Position numbers and translations under genes: made by a program
Source: Montifringilla adamsi
Taxonomy: Eukaryota > Chordata > Aves > Passeriformes > Passeridae
DNA length: 64,000 bases
Reading direction: 5' to 3'
Assembly: GCA_017590115.1 (NCBI GenBank)
Contig: JAGGNK010008892.1
Location: 4,223,383-4,287,382, forward strand
Shown: positions 1-12,900 of the stretch, one piece after another
Numbering within the stretch: position 1 is the stretch's first letter
Layout: the number at the start of each line of letters is the position of its first letter
Notes under the pieces: generated by a model
Databases searched by the model: none
Told to the model about the DNA's origin: nothing
Seen by the model: only the letters and a program-made list of their open reading frames with translations

Positions 1-195
1 ACATGGAAGTACTTAGGACCTGTGGATCAAGAGGAGAGGGAGCTGTGTGAAAGACAGTGTTAGAATGCTATTTGGGTAGGAAAGAATCTTCACTCTCCTG
101 TGCTGAACCTTAAATCTCACTCAGTTGCTGGGAAAAAATGAACTGAACTGAGTCTGTAGTTGAAAGTGTTGATGTCTCTTATCTTCCTCATTTAG
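1..195 (+). other. NRXN3: 3' end of upstream NRXN3 intron
   Basis: This is non-coding sequence ending in a pyrimidine-rich tract and a canonical acceptor (CTTCCTCATTTAG, AG at 194-195) directly before exon A. No repeat or other feature was recognised. The exon that must precede it, which supplies the first G of the glycine codon split at position 196, is outside the window. Confidence 0.85.
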
Positions 196-579
196 GTACT
201 ATATCAGTGAACAGCCGACGCACCCCGTTCACCGCTAGCGGGGAGAGTGAGATCCTGGATCTGGAAGGTGACATGTACCTGGGTGGGCTGCCAGAGAACC
301 GGGCAGGGCTAATCCTTCCCACAGAGCTCTGGACAGCAATGCTGAACTATGGCTATGTCGGCTGTATCCGAGACTTGTTCATCGATGGACGGAGCAAGAA
401 CATCCGGCAGCTGGCAGAGGCGCAGAATGCCGCCGGAGTCAAGTCCTCCTGCTCCCGCCTCAGCACCAAGCAGTGTGACAGCTACCCCTGTAAGAACAAT
501 GCAGTCTGCAAGGATGGCTGGAACCGCTTCATTTGTGACTGCACTGGCACCGGCTACTGGGGTAGAACATGTGAGCGAG
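196..579 (+). CDS. NRXN3: NRXN3 exon: end of LNS3 domain plus EGF-B module
   Basis: This internal exon of 384 nt is bounded by ...TTTAG at the acceptor and GAG|GTAAGT, a strong donor, at 580. It starts with the last two bases of a split glycine codon, has 127 full codons (198-578) and ends with one base (G). The first part, from [11 protein letters not shown] through [20 protein letters not shown] and GVKSSC, is the C-terminal half of LNS3; the cysteines of GYVGC and KSSC fit the conserved LNS disulfide. The second part is a complete EGF-like module with six cysteines (CDSYPC, NNAVC, NRFIC, DC, GRTC). EGF-B links the LNS1-LNS3 and LNS4-LNS6 halves of the ectodomain. No stop or frameshift is present. 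The frame runs 32 nt into the intron before a TAA at 609-611, which matters only if the donor is not used. The residue pattern distinguishes NRXN3 from NRXN1. Confidence 0.95.
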
Positions 580-3500
580 GTAAGTTGTGTTTTCTGACTT
601 CACTTACATAAAGCTGAAGGTGTGCATGAGAACAAGAACAAAATCCAGTGTTTTCATAAGACTCTCCCCTGCCCTTGTTGGTCTTCCCAGCTAAGTTCTA
701 GTCCCCACAGTAGGAAAACTTTCTTCTCTGATTGTTTCCATCCAGTCTTTTCCACCCTTGTTTCATGAACTTACTTGGCCATTTCCCTCCCTAAGCCTTC
801 GGCAGATTCTGTCTTCAGGTTCCAGAGTTTCTTTAGCTAAGTGTGGTTTGTCTCCTAAGGTGGAAAATGCAGCTGCACTTGAGAAGTCTCAAACAAATTA
901 CTGAAAATTGTACCACGTGTGAGCTTCAGTTATGGAGATTTTTCCTGCATGGGAGGGATGATGAATCCCAGTTCTATCTGGGCTTCCTCTTTTTTTGGTC
1001 TAGTAGAATTTCCTTGATGGCTGTTTATGAGTAAAGCCAGCTAATGAGATAGTGTTAAAAGCAGCATGTCTCCAAGTTCATCTCCGGTAAGGCAAATCTG
1101 TAGGAGATTCATGGGACAGTCTTTGCATCTTATTGATACTCATGCAGAATTGTGATTTAAAGATATGAGGCCCAGGTGATGCTTGTGTAGGTAGGCACAT
1201 TTTCTACGTGTTATAGATTACATGGAAAGGATTTGTTAATGGAAGATATTTGAACTATGTGTTTCTCAAGTACATAGGTAGTTGCATTAATTGTTGTTAT
1301 CCTTATTATGCTGCTGCCACAATCAGAAAGAGGTAGGTGAGTGGTTTTACAGAAAAAGATGGGGCTAAGATCACTTCCAAAAAACTCCCACCTCCCTAGA
1401 GGGTGTTTTCTTATATTAATGTTATATTTCTGTTAATATTTGGCCATTAGCACTGCATTTGGGCTAAACTACATTCACAGTACACCCAAGAAATAACAGC
1501 AAACCATTAGCAGAGTCCTGGGGCTTTCAGTCCCTTCTTTATATCACCTGACTTGGCACCATGGTGATAGCATGTGTCTTAGAATTCAAAATTCATATAT
1601 TTTTGAACTTGTGCTATAAATATTTGAGCAACACCTTTCCTACTTAGTGCATTTTTTAATATTAATCATAGTAGCATGCCACTTATGAGGAAGAACATGG
1701 AATTTAGCTACAATGCATGAAATATTAGGCATATTTGAGATTTGGAATTCATTCACTCTACAGAGGATTTTCTTCATTGCAGAATTTTTTTGTTAATGAC
1801 CAAAATTCTTCCTATATGGATAGGATTTTTAGGTTCTCAAGTACAAGATCTGTGATTGTTCATAAAGCTGCTCACAGCCAGTAATTCATTGCATGCTGCC
1901 CTAAGCAGCATTAGTAGTTAATTGCCAGTGGGCCTTAAAACAGCTGAAACATCAACACTGCCACCCATGCTGGGGGAACATGGGTGAACATGTAAGATTC
2001 ATGGGCACCAGCTGTGCCAGTGTCAGCTCAGCAGTTCTCTCATTTGACTACATGGGATTTGAAAATTCTGGAAAACTTCAGATACAAGTTTTCTCAGCCT
2101 TGATAATTGTTTTGGCCAGTTGTTGTGTGATCAGGTTTTATACAAACATGATAAATGGAAACGTTACCATAAATGCGTTGTTCCCCCCCAAAAATTGCAA
2201 GTATGTTTGCCCTTGGTCTCTATTTAATATCAGGAGTGACCAGCTCTGTGATTCAGGACTTTGTGCAGTCTGACTAATGTCCATCTTCTAGACCTGGCTC
2301 TCAGACAAGAATCCAAAGCTAACGAGGGACATAAAGAACACGGCTCATGTCATGAATCTTTATATGTCGATGGCTTTAGCTTTTATTCTTTTTATTATCA
2401 GTGAAAATAAATCAGTAGGTTAAAGGCACATAAGCATTTTAATTTGGGAGAAATGAATATCAAGTCAGGCCTGAGATCCGTAACTTGGCTGTGCTCTGGT
2501 GTGCATCAGTCTGAATTAAGGAGATACATTTATGAATTAATGTCTAGCATGGGAACTTGAGGTCATAATAAATATGTTTTAGAATCAGAGTGTATTTAAG
2601 GTGAACAAAACTGTGATGAAACAGTTCAGGACAGTATAAAAGATGTATGCAAAGGTCCTAATCCTGAGAAACTAATTTTGTCTGTGACTAGAAACCACAG
2701 AGTCATTGCTGGCATAGTCCCAGTGTCAGGCAAAACATGGCACTATAATGCCTGATGCTCCTTGGCAATGTGAGAAGCAGCTCACAAGGAATAAATATTT
2801 GAGACTGGATACATGAAAAAAAATTGTACAAATAGAAGTGCATTTGAGTCCAGAATATTTATGTGGTGTTACATAGGAGCTTCATACTGCTCTGATAGAA
2901 ATGCTTAATGTCAATAACTGCCTTAGTGCCCACTGATTTTTCCTCCATAAACAACAGGCATTGCAGGCTACCAATGATACTTTTCATTCTCCTGGTCTGA
3001 CACCCAAGGGTTATTTCAAGTCTTGATTACATCTGGTCTGTGATCATAGTACTGTTGGAAGGAGAAAGGTTGAGATGGAGACTGGGAAGGGAATCAAAGT
3101 GAGGGATGCTGCTGTGTCACAGTGGCACTGCTGTGTACTGACTGATGAGCTGCCACAGGACCGGGGGGACAGCCAGGCTGGTGCATAAGGGTAGGAATGG
3201 AAAAGAACAGGCTAGATCTTCTAATATGGAACAGCTACCGGCCCAATTTTCCAGTTTGCCATCTCTCACTTTACTGTTTTCTAACACTTCTGTCCTGCTA
3301 AAAGAGGAGTGTAACTCCTGCAGCCCAAGATGTATGATCAAGGCTTAAGGGGAAGGGGAGCCTAGAATGGAGAATCTCCTGTGCTTGGCAACTATCCGGA
3401 AAATCAGTCTTTATCACAAAGCAAAGCACATACTTAACATTAGTTAAAGTACTAAAAATACGAAGGACATACATACAACTCTTGGAAGAGAAGCAGACGA

Positions 3501-4972
3501 TCAATTTGTTGTTGATGATAAAGTCTACCTCCCACCTTTCAGGTATAGGATTTCTACATTTATAATGCTGCATTTCTCATAAATTTTATACTTTATGATA
3601 TGAAGGATATTATACATTTAAAAGGCACTAAAAAGGACATTGATTGTGTCAGCTAGAAAAAAAGTTTGGGTTCCTTTTATTCATGGTGAAACAATACAAA
3701 TGCATAGTATTCAGTATGTCTCTTGTATCTAAAGCCTGTGGGAGTTTGTCAGTGAAATAACACCTCTGTATATTCAGCCAGCTACACTCAATGCAACATA
3801 GACTTTGGTTATAGTGGTCTGCTCAAGGCAGTACTTTTGTGCAGATAGAGAAACCTTGCTGTAACTGGAGTTTGACAGGGAAGAGAACAGGGAACTGCTG
3901 CCAAGGCCTCAAATTCATTCCTACAATTTCAGTATCTAGTCATTACTTTGGTATTGGCAGTGATGTAAGCAGACAAAAGTGTTAGCAGTCTGAAAGTGTC
4001 TTAGCTTCTAACAGTAATGTAGTTTCTCCTTGGGTTATTGAAATTTCATGGAAGAGATGGGGCAAGACATAGAAAGGACCAGACTGTGCTTTCATGGGCC
4101 ATAAGGGCTCAGTGCCAGGCTGTGAGGCTGAGCAAAGGCAGCAGCAAGTGCTGGCAGTTAGCTTGATGTGGTCCCCATTTCACACCTTCCATCAGAGACC
4201 GTGATGACCAGGTAACACACTGTTATTTTCTTAAATCCTTGCTTCTCATCCTCTGTCACCTTTCCATAATGGTCCTCTATTAAGCAGTCTAACTCAGTGT
4301 GACTATGTTGCAAATATGGTAAAGAAAGGCAAGAAAAAGTAAAGCTAATAGACAGGATACAATTCCTGCTCTGACTGCCTTGCAATGTGATCATGATCTC
4401 ACCTCCCCCTGCTCTCTGAGCTCTCTTGCACTGCTCTTAAATATGGTGAAGAGAAAGATTTAATAATGCCAGAAAGGCTCCTAAACTTAATTTAGTTTTG
4501 GATAGCTCTTAAATGAATCACAGGCACAGTGAAGTGGAATTATGATGACATTTATAATTGCAAGTGCATGCTGAGACTTTTTACTAAGTTTGCTGCTTTT
4601 GGGTTGTGGTGTGCTGGGCATTAGGGGAAAAAACCCCCAAACCTTGGTGTATAGTACTGTAACATTCTTGCATTCTGGGGTTTTAGAAAGAGTAGAGTAC
4701 CACAGAACAGTGTTTGTAGTGCAGCCTCTCTCTTGTGAAGTACCTTGTTTCAACAGGTTTGCTATTCTGCTGTTAGATTGAAATAAAGGGCCTAAAATGT
4801 CTGAAATCCCATGGGAATTCTTCCCAAATGCTTTCTGATAATCAGATGCCGGGCAAACTTTGAGGTAATTGACAAAAAGATTCCTCCAATGTGATGAATA
4901 CCATGCTTCCTTCTGTTGCATGTGAGCCACCTGTCCAAACTGAACCTAAGAGAAATTAGGGTGAGTTGCAGG

Positions 4973-5370
4973 TTGTGGTTGTATTCAAGGGACCCAGGAC
5001 GAGGGAAGAGATGGGAATCTTGATTCCATGTTTCAGAAGGCTGATTTATTATATTATGATATTATATTATATTGAAATGCTATACTAAAACTATACTAAA
5101 AAGAATAGAGAGAAATGATCCATCAGAAAGGAATGAAAGGAATGAATAATAAAAACCAGTGACTCAGGGAGTCCAACACAGCTGGACCATGCGATTGGTC
5201 ATTAAGTAGAAACAACTCACATGGACCAAAGGTGCACCTGTTGGTAAACAATGTTCAGACCACATTGCACAGCCATCAGATAGTTATTGTTTACATTTCT
5301 TTTCTGAGGCTTCTCAGCTCCTCAGGAGAAAATCCTAGCAAAGGGATTTTCATAAAATATCATGGTGACA
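4973..5370 (-). mobile_element. Solo LTR of a songbird endogenous retrovirus (ERVL-like), antisense to NRXN3
   Basis: Read on the - strand this matches a common passerine LTR I recognise: it begins TGTCACCATGATATTTTATG, passes a CTCCTGAGGAGCTGAGAAG stretch, and near its 3' end has AATAAATCAGCCTTCTGAAA (the polyadenylation hexamer appears as TTTATT at 5045-5050 on +). No internal retroviral sequence flanks it, so it is a solo LTR left by recombination. The flanks GCAGG (4968-4972) and GCAAG (5371-5375) could be a 5-bp target duplication with one mismatch. The family name cannot be fixed without a repeat library. This element type is a main reason for calling the host a songbird. Confidence 0.85.
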
Positions 5371-6126
5371 GCAAGTCATGTCAGCAAGGGCTGGAGGACT
5401 ATTGCAGACATGCAGGAGGGTGGGAAGTGTGGGTTTGTGCAGCAGTTGTGAAGGATCTTTGGAGGGTCTTTTTGAGTACTTAATGTCTTCTTTGCCTTGT
5501 AATTTGTTAGTGTTTGACATCAGTTGCATCAGGTCATTGCAACTCCCTGTTAATTGCACTTCAGATGTCAGAGGTAGGGGCTGGCATCTAGCTCATGGAG
5601 GATGATGTGCTACTTAGCTGTGATTCCAAAAGATTGGACTTTTCTGAAAAGGACCTCAAAGCCCTGGCATTTACTAAGCAGAATGAGGGGAATGTGAGTT
5701 GTATTCAAATCAGCCGTTCTCTGTAGCTGCAGTGAAAATGCCTTGGATCAAAAGGATGCATGAGGTCTGTTTGGTCATCTTGAAAACTCTCTGCACCCTT
5801 TCCTTCTCCTGAAACACTGTGAGAGTGAGTGCAGAAGACAAGAGTCCAGACTAAGCAAAAGACAACTGAAAATCAGATAATTTTAGGCCAGTGAGAATCA
5901 AATGTTGTTGATCAGTCACTTTTTAACATTCTCTCCTATTTAAATGATTTGACTGCAGTTGGCTTGGATTTTTTTTAAAGAAGTATATAATATTGGAAAA
6001 GGCAGGTTGGTATGAGACTTCTAGTCATTTAAGAGTGAAATAAAAGACATTGAGGTTTAGATTTTAAACCTCAGAAGGTATTTGCTCAGAACTGGATACA
6101 GCTCGAGTCCTTTCCAGGGAAAGGGT

Positions 6127-6142
6127 GGGGGGGGGGGGGGGG
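6127..6142 (+). repeat. Poly-G run (G16)
   Basis: Sixteen consecutive G on the + strand are followed by A6. On the pre-mRNA strand this could form a G-quadruplex. Homopolymer length here is also prone to sequencing error. Confidence 0.9.
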
Positions 6143-8496
6143 AAAAAAGGCTTATTCCAGCCATCTCCTTTGCTGAGCTGCATTCAGTGTTTATTGCAGA
6201 AAGACAGAAATATGCCATTCTGGTTCTTCTCCCAGGGGCTGGAACCAGTGCTCATTTCTGTTGGCTCACAGATGGACAGCTAGCATCCTGAGCAAAGCAG
6301 CCTTCTTCTGTGTTCTGTGCAAACTCTCTGTGAGCAGCAACACATCTACTGTTAACAATGGTGATGTTGAGCATAAGACTGCACATTTTATTATCTGCCA
6401 AGTACCTCTGCAGCAGTGTTTACTAAGAACAGTTTAATGACAATACACGTCTTCCCATTATGTATGCAATGAAAGGAGGTGTTGTAAAATTACTGGCAAC
6501 AAGAAATGCTATGGAACCATTTACTGCACATACTACTACAGCTGCATACTTTGCTGCCTCAAGCAGAGGTAGCGGGTTACATTTCTTTTTAATTTTAGTG
6601 AAGATGTTTGATGATAATCACAGAAGGTTTGTTTAAAGCAACTCATAAATGTTGATGCTTTTTGGATTGTCCAGACTTTCTGAGTATGCAGTGAAATGCT
6701 AGATAACTGCTGAGAATAAATTCTCCTATAGGACTGATGGTTCCCAGGAGAGATGGACACATTAGGAGAAAACTCTTTGCTGCAGTGTTTTTAATTCTTT
6801 TAATTCTTGCTAGATCCTGAACAGTCAAAGACTTAAGAAAATCAAAACATCAGAATAATTATTTTGATTTCATGATATAAAGTAGGATGTTAGAAAATAG
6901 CTTTGTTCTAGACCTCATCTATTCACTGACTTACTAGTACCAGAAAGGTCCCTATTGTACAGTTTCCCAAATTGTCTCCGAACTGCAGAAAAAAAATTCC
7001 ATCTGAATTTAGCAAAAAAAATTCATACAAACCCTTCACACCCGTCTCAATTTGTTTCTCACGAATTTGGTAAATGGTAAAGTGGTAAAATCTCCATTAA
7101 ATATAATTTGAAGAATGTTAACTTTCCTAAGGGCATTTTATGTGAGAAGTTAATTTTCTCACTTGCCATCAATCCATTTGTAACACTTGTGGCTGATCCC
7201 TTTTATGGCTGGCCCAGACAGCTACTACTGTGGAAGATGCTGTTCACAGACCTGCTCAAAAAACACCTGGCTTTATGTGATTAGCTCACTTCTATCTCTC
7301 CTTCGAGACTGTCTGTCAGACCAGAAGGCTACTGTTTGTTGCATAAGTGCTGGATTATTCTGCTTATTAGGCTTTTATGTATCCTCCATCTTATCACTCT
7401 TTCCTTAACTTCTATGGGATGACTTCTGTGCTAACATTCAGACAATTCCCAAGATGCTCATTAGATGTTGTGCTAGCTCTAATAAGGACAGTGCAGCCAA
7501 GGTGAGCATGTAAGGGAAGAGAAACAATATTAAGCAACAATTTAGAAGTCTCTCACTTTTGTGGATTTACATTGTGATCCTTACCACTCATTATAACTTT
7601 TTTGTCCATAGATATATACATTCAGTCAAAAGCCACTCTGAATATATTGCTTTCCAGGACCAGTAACTGCATTTGTTGCACTTTAATGCCTTTGTGATAT
7701 CCTCAGTAGAGTGTGCAGTTAATTCTGCAGTCAGGGTGATTACATCTGTTTGGGAAAAGACCATTTCATGGGTTTTATGCTGTTGAACTTTAACTTCGAC
7801 GAGTCTCATTGATGTGACAATCTCCAACAGCATCTGCCAAGCAGCTGGAAAATTTGAGACCATATAAAAACCAACTGATTGTTTCTCCTATATTGTATAA
7901 TGTTATGGGTATGATTTTTTTAAATCCATATGTTCCTCCTGTTTCTTCATCCTGATTCCATCATCATATGCTTTTGATATTTAAGGCCACTCTTGACTTC
8001 CGTGCTGCATGTGAATTTGTTATACTCCAGGTGCTCTTCATCTCATCTGAATATGTTAATTGGTGGCACAGAAGAAGATAATTTCTGTTTTTTTTCTCTA
8101 AACTTCTGTACTTCTGGCTGTTTATTGCTGAGTGTAGCTTTCAAAAGGTCCTTCCAGTTCAAGAATTATGATTACTCAAAACTGTATGATTTTGCGTACT
8201 GTCAACTCCTGTAGAGAACACTAGAACAACAAGAACAAAAAGAGATGTTGATGGGTAGGTAAGACTGTTTGATTAATGCTTACAGAACATGATACTTTTA
8301 TTACTATAGGCCTCTTCTACAGGACTAGTATTATAGTGATGTTTTTGTTTCTCTCCTGGTTTATAAATGACAGTTCAGAACAATGGTTTCTTCTTAATGT
8401 AACCCACAAAATAGGTCAAGGCACAAAATGTTGTTCAGACAACTCTCAGATTGAAGGACAGCTTGTCACAGCAGGTCAGTTTTGCCTGAATATCAG

Positions 8497-9059
8497 TGTC
8501 ATGGTTTAAATCCAGCCAGCAAACAAGCCCCAAGCAGTCACTCACTCCTCCACTAGCAGGATCAGGGAGTTAATCAGACTCATGGGTTGAGATAAAAACA
8601 GTTTTATAGGAAAAAAAAAAGCCATTCATACAAGCAAAGCTAAACAAGGAATGTGTTCACCACTTCCCATGGCAGGCAGGTGTTCGGCCATCTCCAGGAG
8701 AGCAGGGCCCCATCACATGCAACAGTGACTTGGGAAGGTAAGCACCATCACTCCAAATCTCTCCCTCTTCCCCCCACTTTCTATTCTGAGCATGATGACA
8801 CATGGTCTGGAATATCCCTTTGGTCAGCTGGGGCCACCTCTCCTGGCTGTGTGTCCTCCCAGCTTCTTGTGCGCACTCAGCCCCCTCATTGGTGTGGCAG
8901 GACGGAAAGCAGCAAAGATCTTGGCTCTGTGTAAGCCCTGCTCAGCAATAACAAAAACATCTCTATATGGTAAACACTGTTTTCAGCACAATTCCAAAGC
9001 ATAGTCCCACACTACTCACTGTGAAGAAAAGTAACTCTACCCCAGCAAAAACCAGCACA
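8497..9059 (-). mobile_element. Solo LTR of a songbird endogenous retrovirus, full length, antisense to NRXN3
   Basis: On the + strand this runs from TGTCATGGTTTAAATCCAGC to AAAAACCAGCACA. On the - strand it begins TGTGCTGGTTTTTGCTGGGG and carries landmarks of a widespread avian LTR: an end of CAGCTTTGCTTG type, a degenerate ATTAAA polyadenylation region before the TCTCAACCCATGAG segment, and the GGCTGGATTTAAACCATGACA terminus. It has TG...CA ends and a length of about 563 bp, consistent with a complete LTR. No primer binding site or gag/pol sequence lies next to it, so it is a solo LTR. No clean target duplication is visible, suggesting age. It could supply antisense promoter or polyadenylation signals, but nothing in the sequence proves activity. 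Confidence 0.87.
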
Positions 9060-9297
9060 CAGGGGAAAGCAGATTTTAGTAAAACTTAGATCATTTGAAG
9101 AGGCAATTCATCATGACGGAAGGAAAATACATTTTTACCTTTTCATGATATCTTTCCTGGGTTACTCCCTGCAACACACATGATGGCATGTTATGATTCT
9201 CCCCCACAAAGACAAGAGTAACACAGGTTCTTGTTAATAGGTCCTTTTGGGTGGATTAGAGTGAAAGGACACTGAGTGGTCAGTGCTTGAAAATATG

Positions 9298-9320
9298 CAT
9301 ATATATATATATATATATAC
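9298..9320. repeat. (AT)n microsatellite
   Basis: About eleven uninterrupted AT units follow ATGC. It lies 240 bp past the LTR. Confidence 0.9.
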
Positions 9321-9488
9321 GGTTTATTTTAGAACTATTTAGTTGCAAAGCAGGTATGTAGCAGTTTTGGTTATTATCTATAGTAATATAGCAGCATGAA
9401 AGCATAAAATATTGCTTAAGAAAATGCATAGGGAAAAGAAAGCAAGAGAAAGAAAGGATAAAAGTAAATAGATACATTATCACCATCT

Positions 9489-9990
9489 GTAGTTTTTTTT
9501 TTGTTTTTTTTTTAATAATGGTCTTGATCCATCTTGATCTGTTGGGGGATTGGGGAAGAAGCCAACAAAACACAAAGTCCAATGGGTTAAAGTATACCCT
9601 GACTTCGTGGGAATACTCAGGTACCTCCTCTTGGGGGAGGAGATTTCAGTCCTCTGGTGGAAGGCCACAGAAATGAGTCTGGGGGTGCTTTGAGGGTCTT
9701 TGATGGTTATGTTCCCTTCTCAGCTGCCTCTGACATCGATAGGCCTAAGTGTGAATGTGACCCTCCCCTGGAAGAGGGGTTGTGGTGTGTGAGGGAAGGC
9801 AATTTGGCATGATAAAAGACACCATCCTGTCTCCACAAGGTTTGCCTCTGATCAGCCTCAAAGCCTGGTTTGCAGCCTCCAGGCAGTGACAGTTCACCCC
9901 CTCTGTCTTATGCCGACTAGGCATTGCACACCAAAAGCTCTCCTCCTTCCTCCAGGGGTGCAAACGTGCCTCAGCAAAGCACTGTGGCAC
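9489..9990 (-). other. Unclassified repeat-like block, A-rich end on - strand
   Basis: The block differs from its surroundings in being GC-richer and shows, on the - strand, a 500-bp body ending in an A-rich tract (T-rich 9489-9512 on +). Internal features include CCTCCTCTTGGGGGAGGAG at about 9625 (a small inverted repeat) and CCCTCCCCTGGAAGAGGGG at about 9762. The look is that of an LTR or other retroposed element, but I cannot match it to a family. It contains no convincing coding sequence. Confidence 0.3.
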
Positions 9991-12900
9991 CTCCCCACAT
10001 GGGCAAATGTTTTGAGTTAGTAATCATTAACAATCGAGCCTCACAGCATGTCACATGGATGATCCAGAATGAGCTTACTATGAATACGTACCACATCTGT
10101 TTTGATTTGTCAGGTGTCCAGAGACTAACTGATGACACTAGTTTCAAGAACTGCTTCAGACTACCTCTGTCGTTGAGTCTCTTACACCTTAGTGGCTGAA
10201 CTCAGTCCCTGTGGCTTCACACTCCACTTCCTTTCCATACCCTCCAATCAGACCAGTTTGTGTTTCTGCTGAGACTGCCATTTGTCCTTACAATTAAAGG
10301 GAATATCTTGATGGAAGAAGCCAGGATGAAGTAGATTCATTTGTAATGAAAAATTATTTCCAATATTTAAAATTACTATATAGACCTTGGAGATGTTATC
10401 TGTGAAATTAGCTTTCTCTATCTCTCTACTTTGCCCAGTCAAAGCCATTGTGCTTAAAGGCAGGCACTGGCACAGTGCATTTTCTGTCTCATTTCTTTTC
10501 GTCTATTCATCTCAGGGGGAGAGGAAAGACTTGGCATTCATGATGCTCCCTTAATTGACTCTTTCTGCATGTGGAGATAGGCAGTCGTCCCTTGGACACT
10601 TTGATTGATTGGATGAGGCTATTATGTGATATGGAAAGGATATGCAGCAGCACAGCCATCACCACAAGCGTAGAAAGATCTTACTTGGTGGTGTATATTG
10701 GCTGCCCCCAGTCTGATGTTTTGTCTGTCTTGTCTCAAATGCATTTATCTCACAGAGCAGCCCAGAGGGTGGTCCTAGTGAATCCACTGCCACTAGGTAC
10801 CAGACTCCAAGGCATGGCCCTCCAGAGGGAAGCCCTTCTCACTTTCACTGCTAAGGCATCTGAGAATGTGTAAAGAAAAGATAATCATCATTTTTATTTC
10901 TTCCTAGAATCCTTTTTTTTTTTTCCCTGGGTAATCGAGAACAAGATGTTAAAATTGGAAGATAGGTGCAGAAGAGGGAAACTGCATCCAGATGAATCAC
11001 ATCTTAATACGAGTTTCAGAGCTACTTCCTGCTCTGTGATAATTATAGGCGGTGAGTCGATAATAGATAAAACATAAAACTTAGGAGTTATCCATCACGT
11101 TAAGGCAAAAGTCCTCCCACTAAAAGGACATAGCAGCAAGGAGGGTGTACAAGAAAAACAGCTCCATAATATAAGTGCTGTTATTTTCATGATACCTCCA
11201 TTTTTTTATGTCCTGCAGCTTTTGACTTCTGAAGTTCTGCCTGTTAGGGTGAGGTCCTCTTGTGGTCAGCCTGGACGCTTTGGGTTACCTACCATACTAA
11301 TCTTGTGTTCTTGTGAGCAGCAGCATTTTTCCATTTCTGAACAAGGAGGAATTGTAATTCTTCATGTTGTGATACTGCTGAAGGGAGTGAAAGGACAGGG
11401 AAGGTTGAAGGAGATTACTGTTGGAAGTTGTATCAAAGCACCAGAGTTTAGAATTCAAATGGAGTCATGTGGAATTAGTTCAGTCTGACTGCCCCAATAC
11501 CCACAGGCCCTATTTCAAACCGCTGAGAAAGGAAAAATATGGTATTTTAAACAGTGATTTTTTTAATCCACTACCTTTCATTAAATCAGTAAAATGGCAA
11601 TAACAATTCAGCCCCTCAGTTGAAAAGCATGTTAGATTGACAGCTCTTGGAGCCCTAGGCTTGTACTTAGAATGAGAAATATATAGAGTACCTCTCTTTA
11701 TATACCTTAGTCATCTCGGAGAAATATTTGCATCAGAGGTTAGGAAATAGGTCAGTCTTTCTGACTTGTCTGGTCTTTGGTAGAGGTACAAAGTAGAAGG
11801 GTGAAAGGAGGAACTCTTCTACAGCTCTGATTTCCTTTCCTTTGTGTGTGAAACTGCTGAAGACAGAGAGCCATGAGGCAGCTTAGTGCACCCAGCCCGG
11901 GGAGCACAGCAAGGCTGGAACTAAGCAGAACAAAATGGAGTTTGTGCTGTGTGTATCATCTGCCACGTGAGGACAAGATCTTCCCCTGAACAAGTGACTG
12001 GCAATAAGCATGTGTTTGCTGAAGACTGGGAAGGAAGGAAGAATACAGAAATGGTCTTAAATATTTTATAGTTCTGTAATTTTTTTTAATATCTCTGTTG
12101 AGAATCTTTATGACCAAAGAAGAAAAAAATAGATCAAATGAAAGGTTTTTGGCATACTAAGGAATTTCAAAATATCTAGAGTGTCTGCACAAATCTTACT
12201 GTACTGGTTCTTGTTCCTAGAGGTGGAAGCCTAAGAGTTCAGTACCCAGTCATAGAAATGTCCAGGTTTCCACCATTTTATTACCATTTCTTCAGTGAAG
12301 TTTTCTTCTGTTGTAATCTGATTTTTTGATGCAAGCCCCACAAATCACTTCTACCCCAATTCTGTGGTCAGCTCTCATGTCCAATTTGTGCAAATTTTCT
12401 TTATTCTACATTTCATTTGATTGCTCTGTCCTCTTGGAGAACTGACCAGTGATCAATTTTAGCCTTTCTTTCCCTATCAGGTGTTACTGGAGTATGATTT
12501 AGCACTGCATCCAAGGTGCTTGCCTCAAAGTTGTGTTTTTAATAATTCCATCTTTTCTGCATGTTAAACATGGGATTGGTAATCTGAGGGTATGAATAAA
12601 GTAAAGCACAGGTAATAGTTGGAAGTTCACTCTTCACCAGTCCCAGTCTGATGCGGGAAGCATCACTGTGATGTGAAGGAGCTGCCTTCAGCCACCTTGG
12701 TGAAGGAGGTGGAGATGGTCCAGAATTCAGCAGGGTGGAGATTGACTCCTGTTTCAGGCTGTTGCTCTCTCTTTTACTGAGGCGACATCATGGTTCTGTA
12801 TCTTGTTCAAATTCTTGTATGCCATTCCCCTGAGTATGCCAGATTCCTTCTGCCACCTTCCAGTTTGAGCAAATTTCACATTCCTGTCTGGTGCAGAAGA

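Noticed and set aside
4487..4930. Open frame of 147 codons on the - strand
   Set aside because: No recognisable protein family and no promoter or exon structure; ends just before the LTR. Treated as chance.
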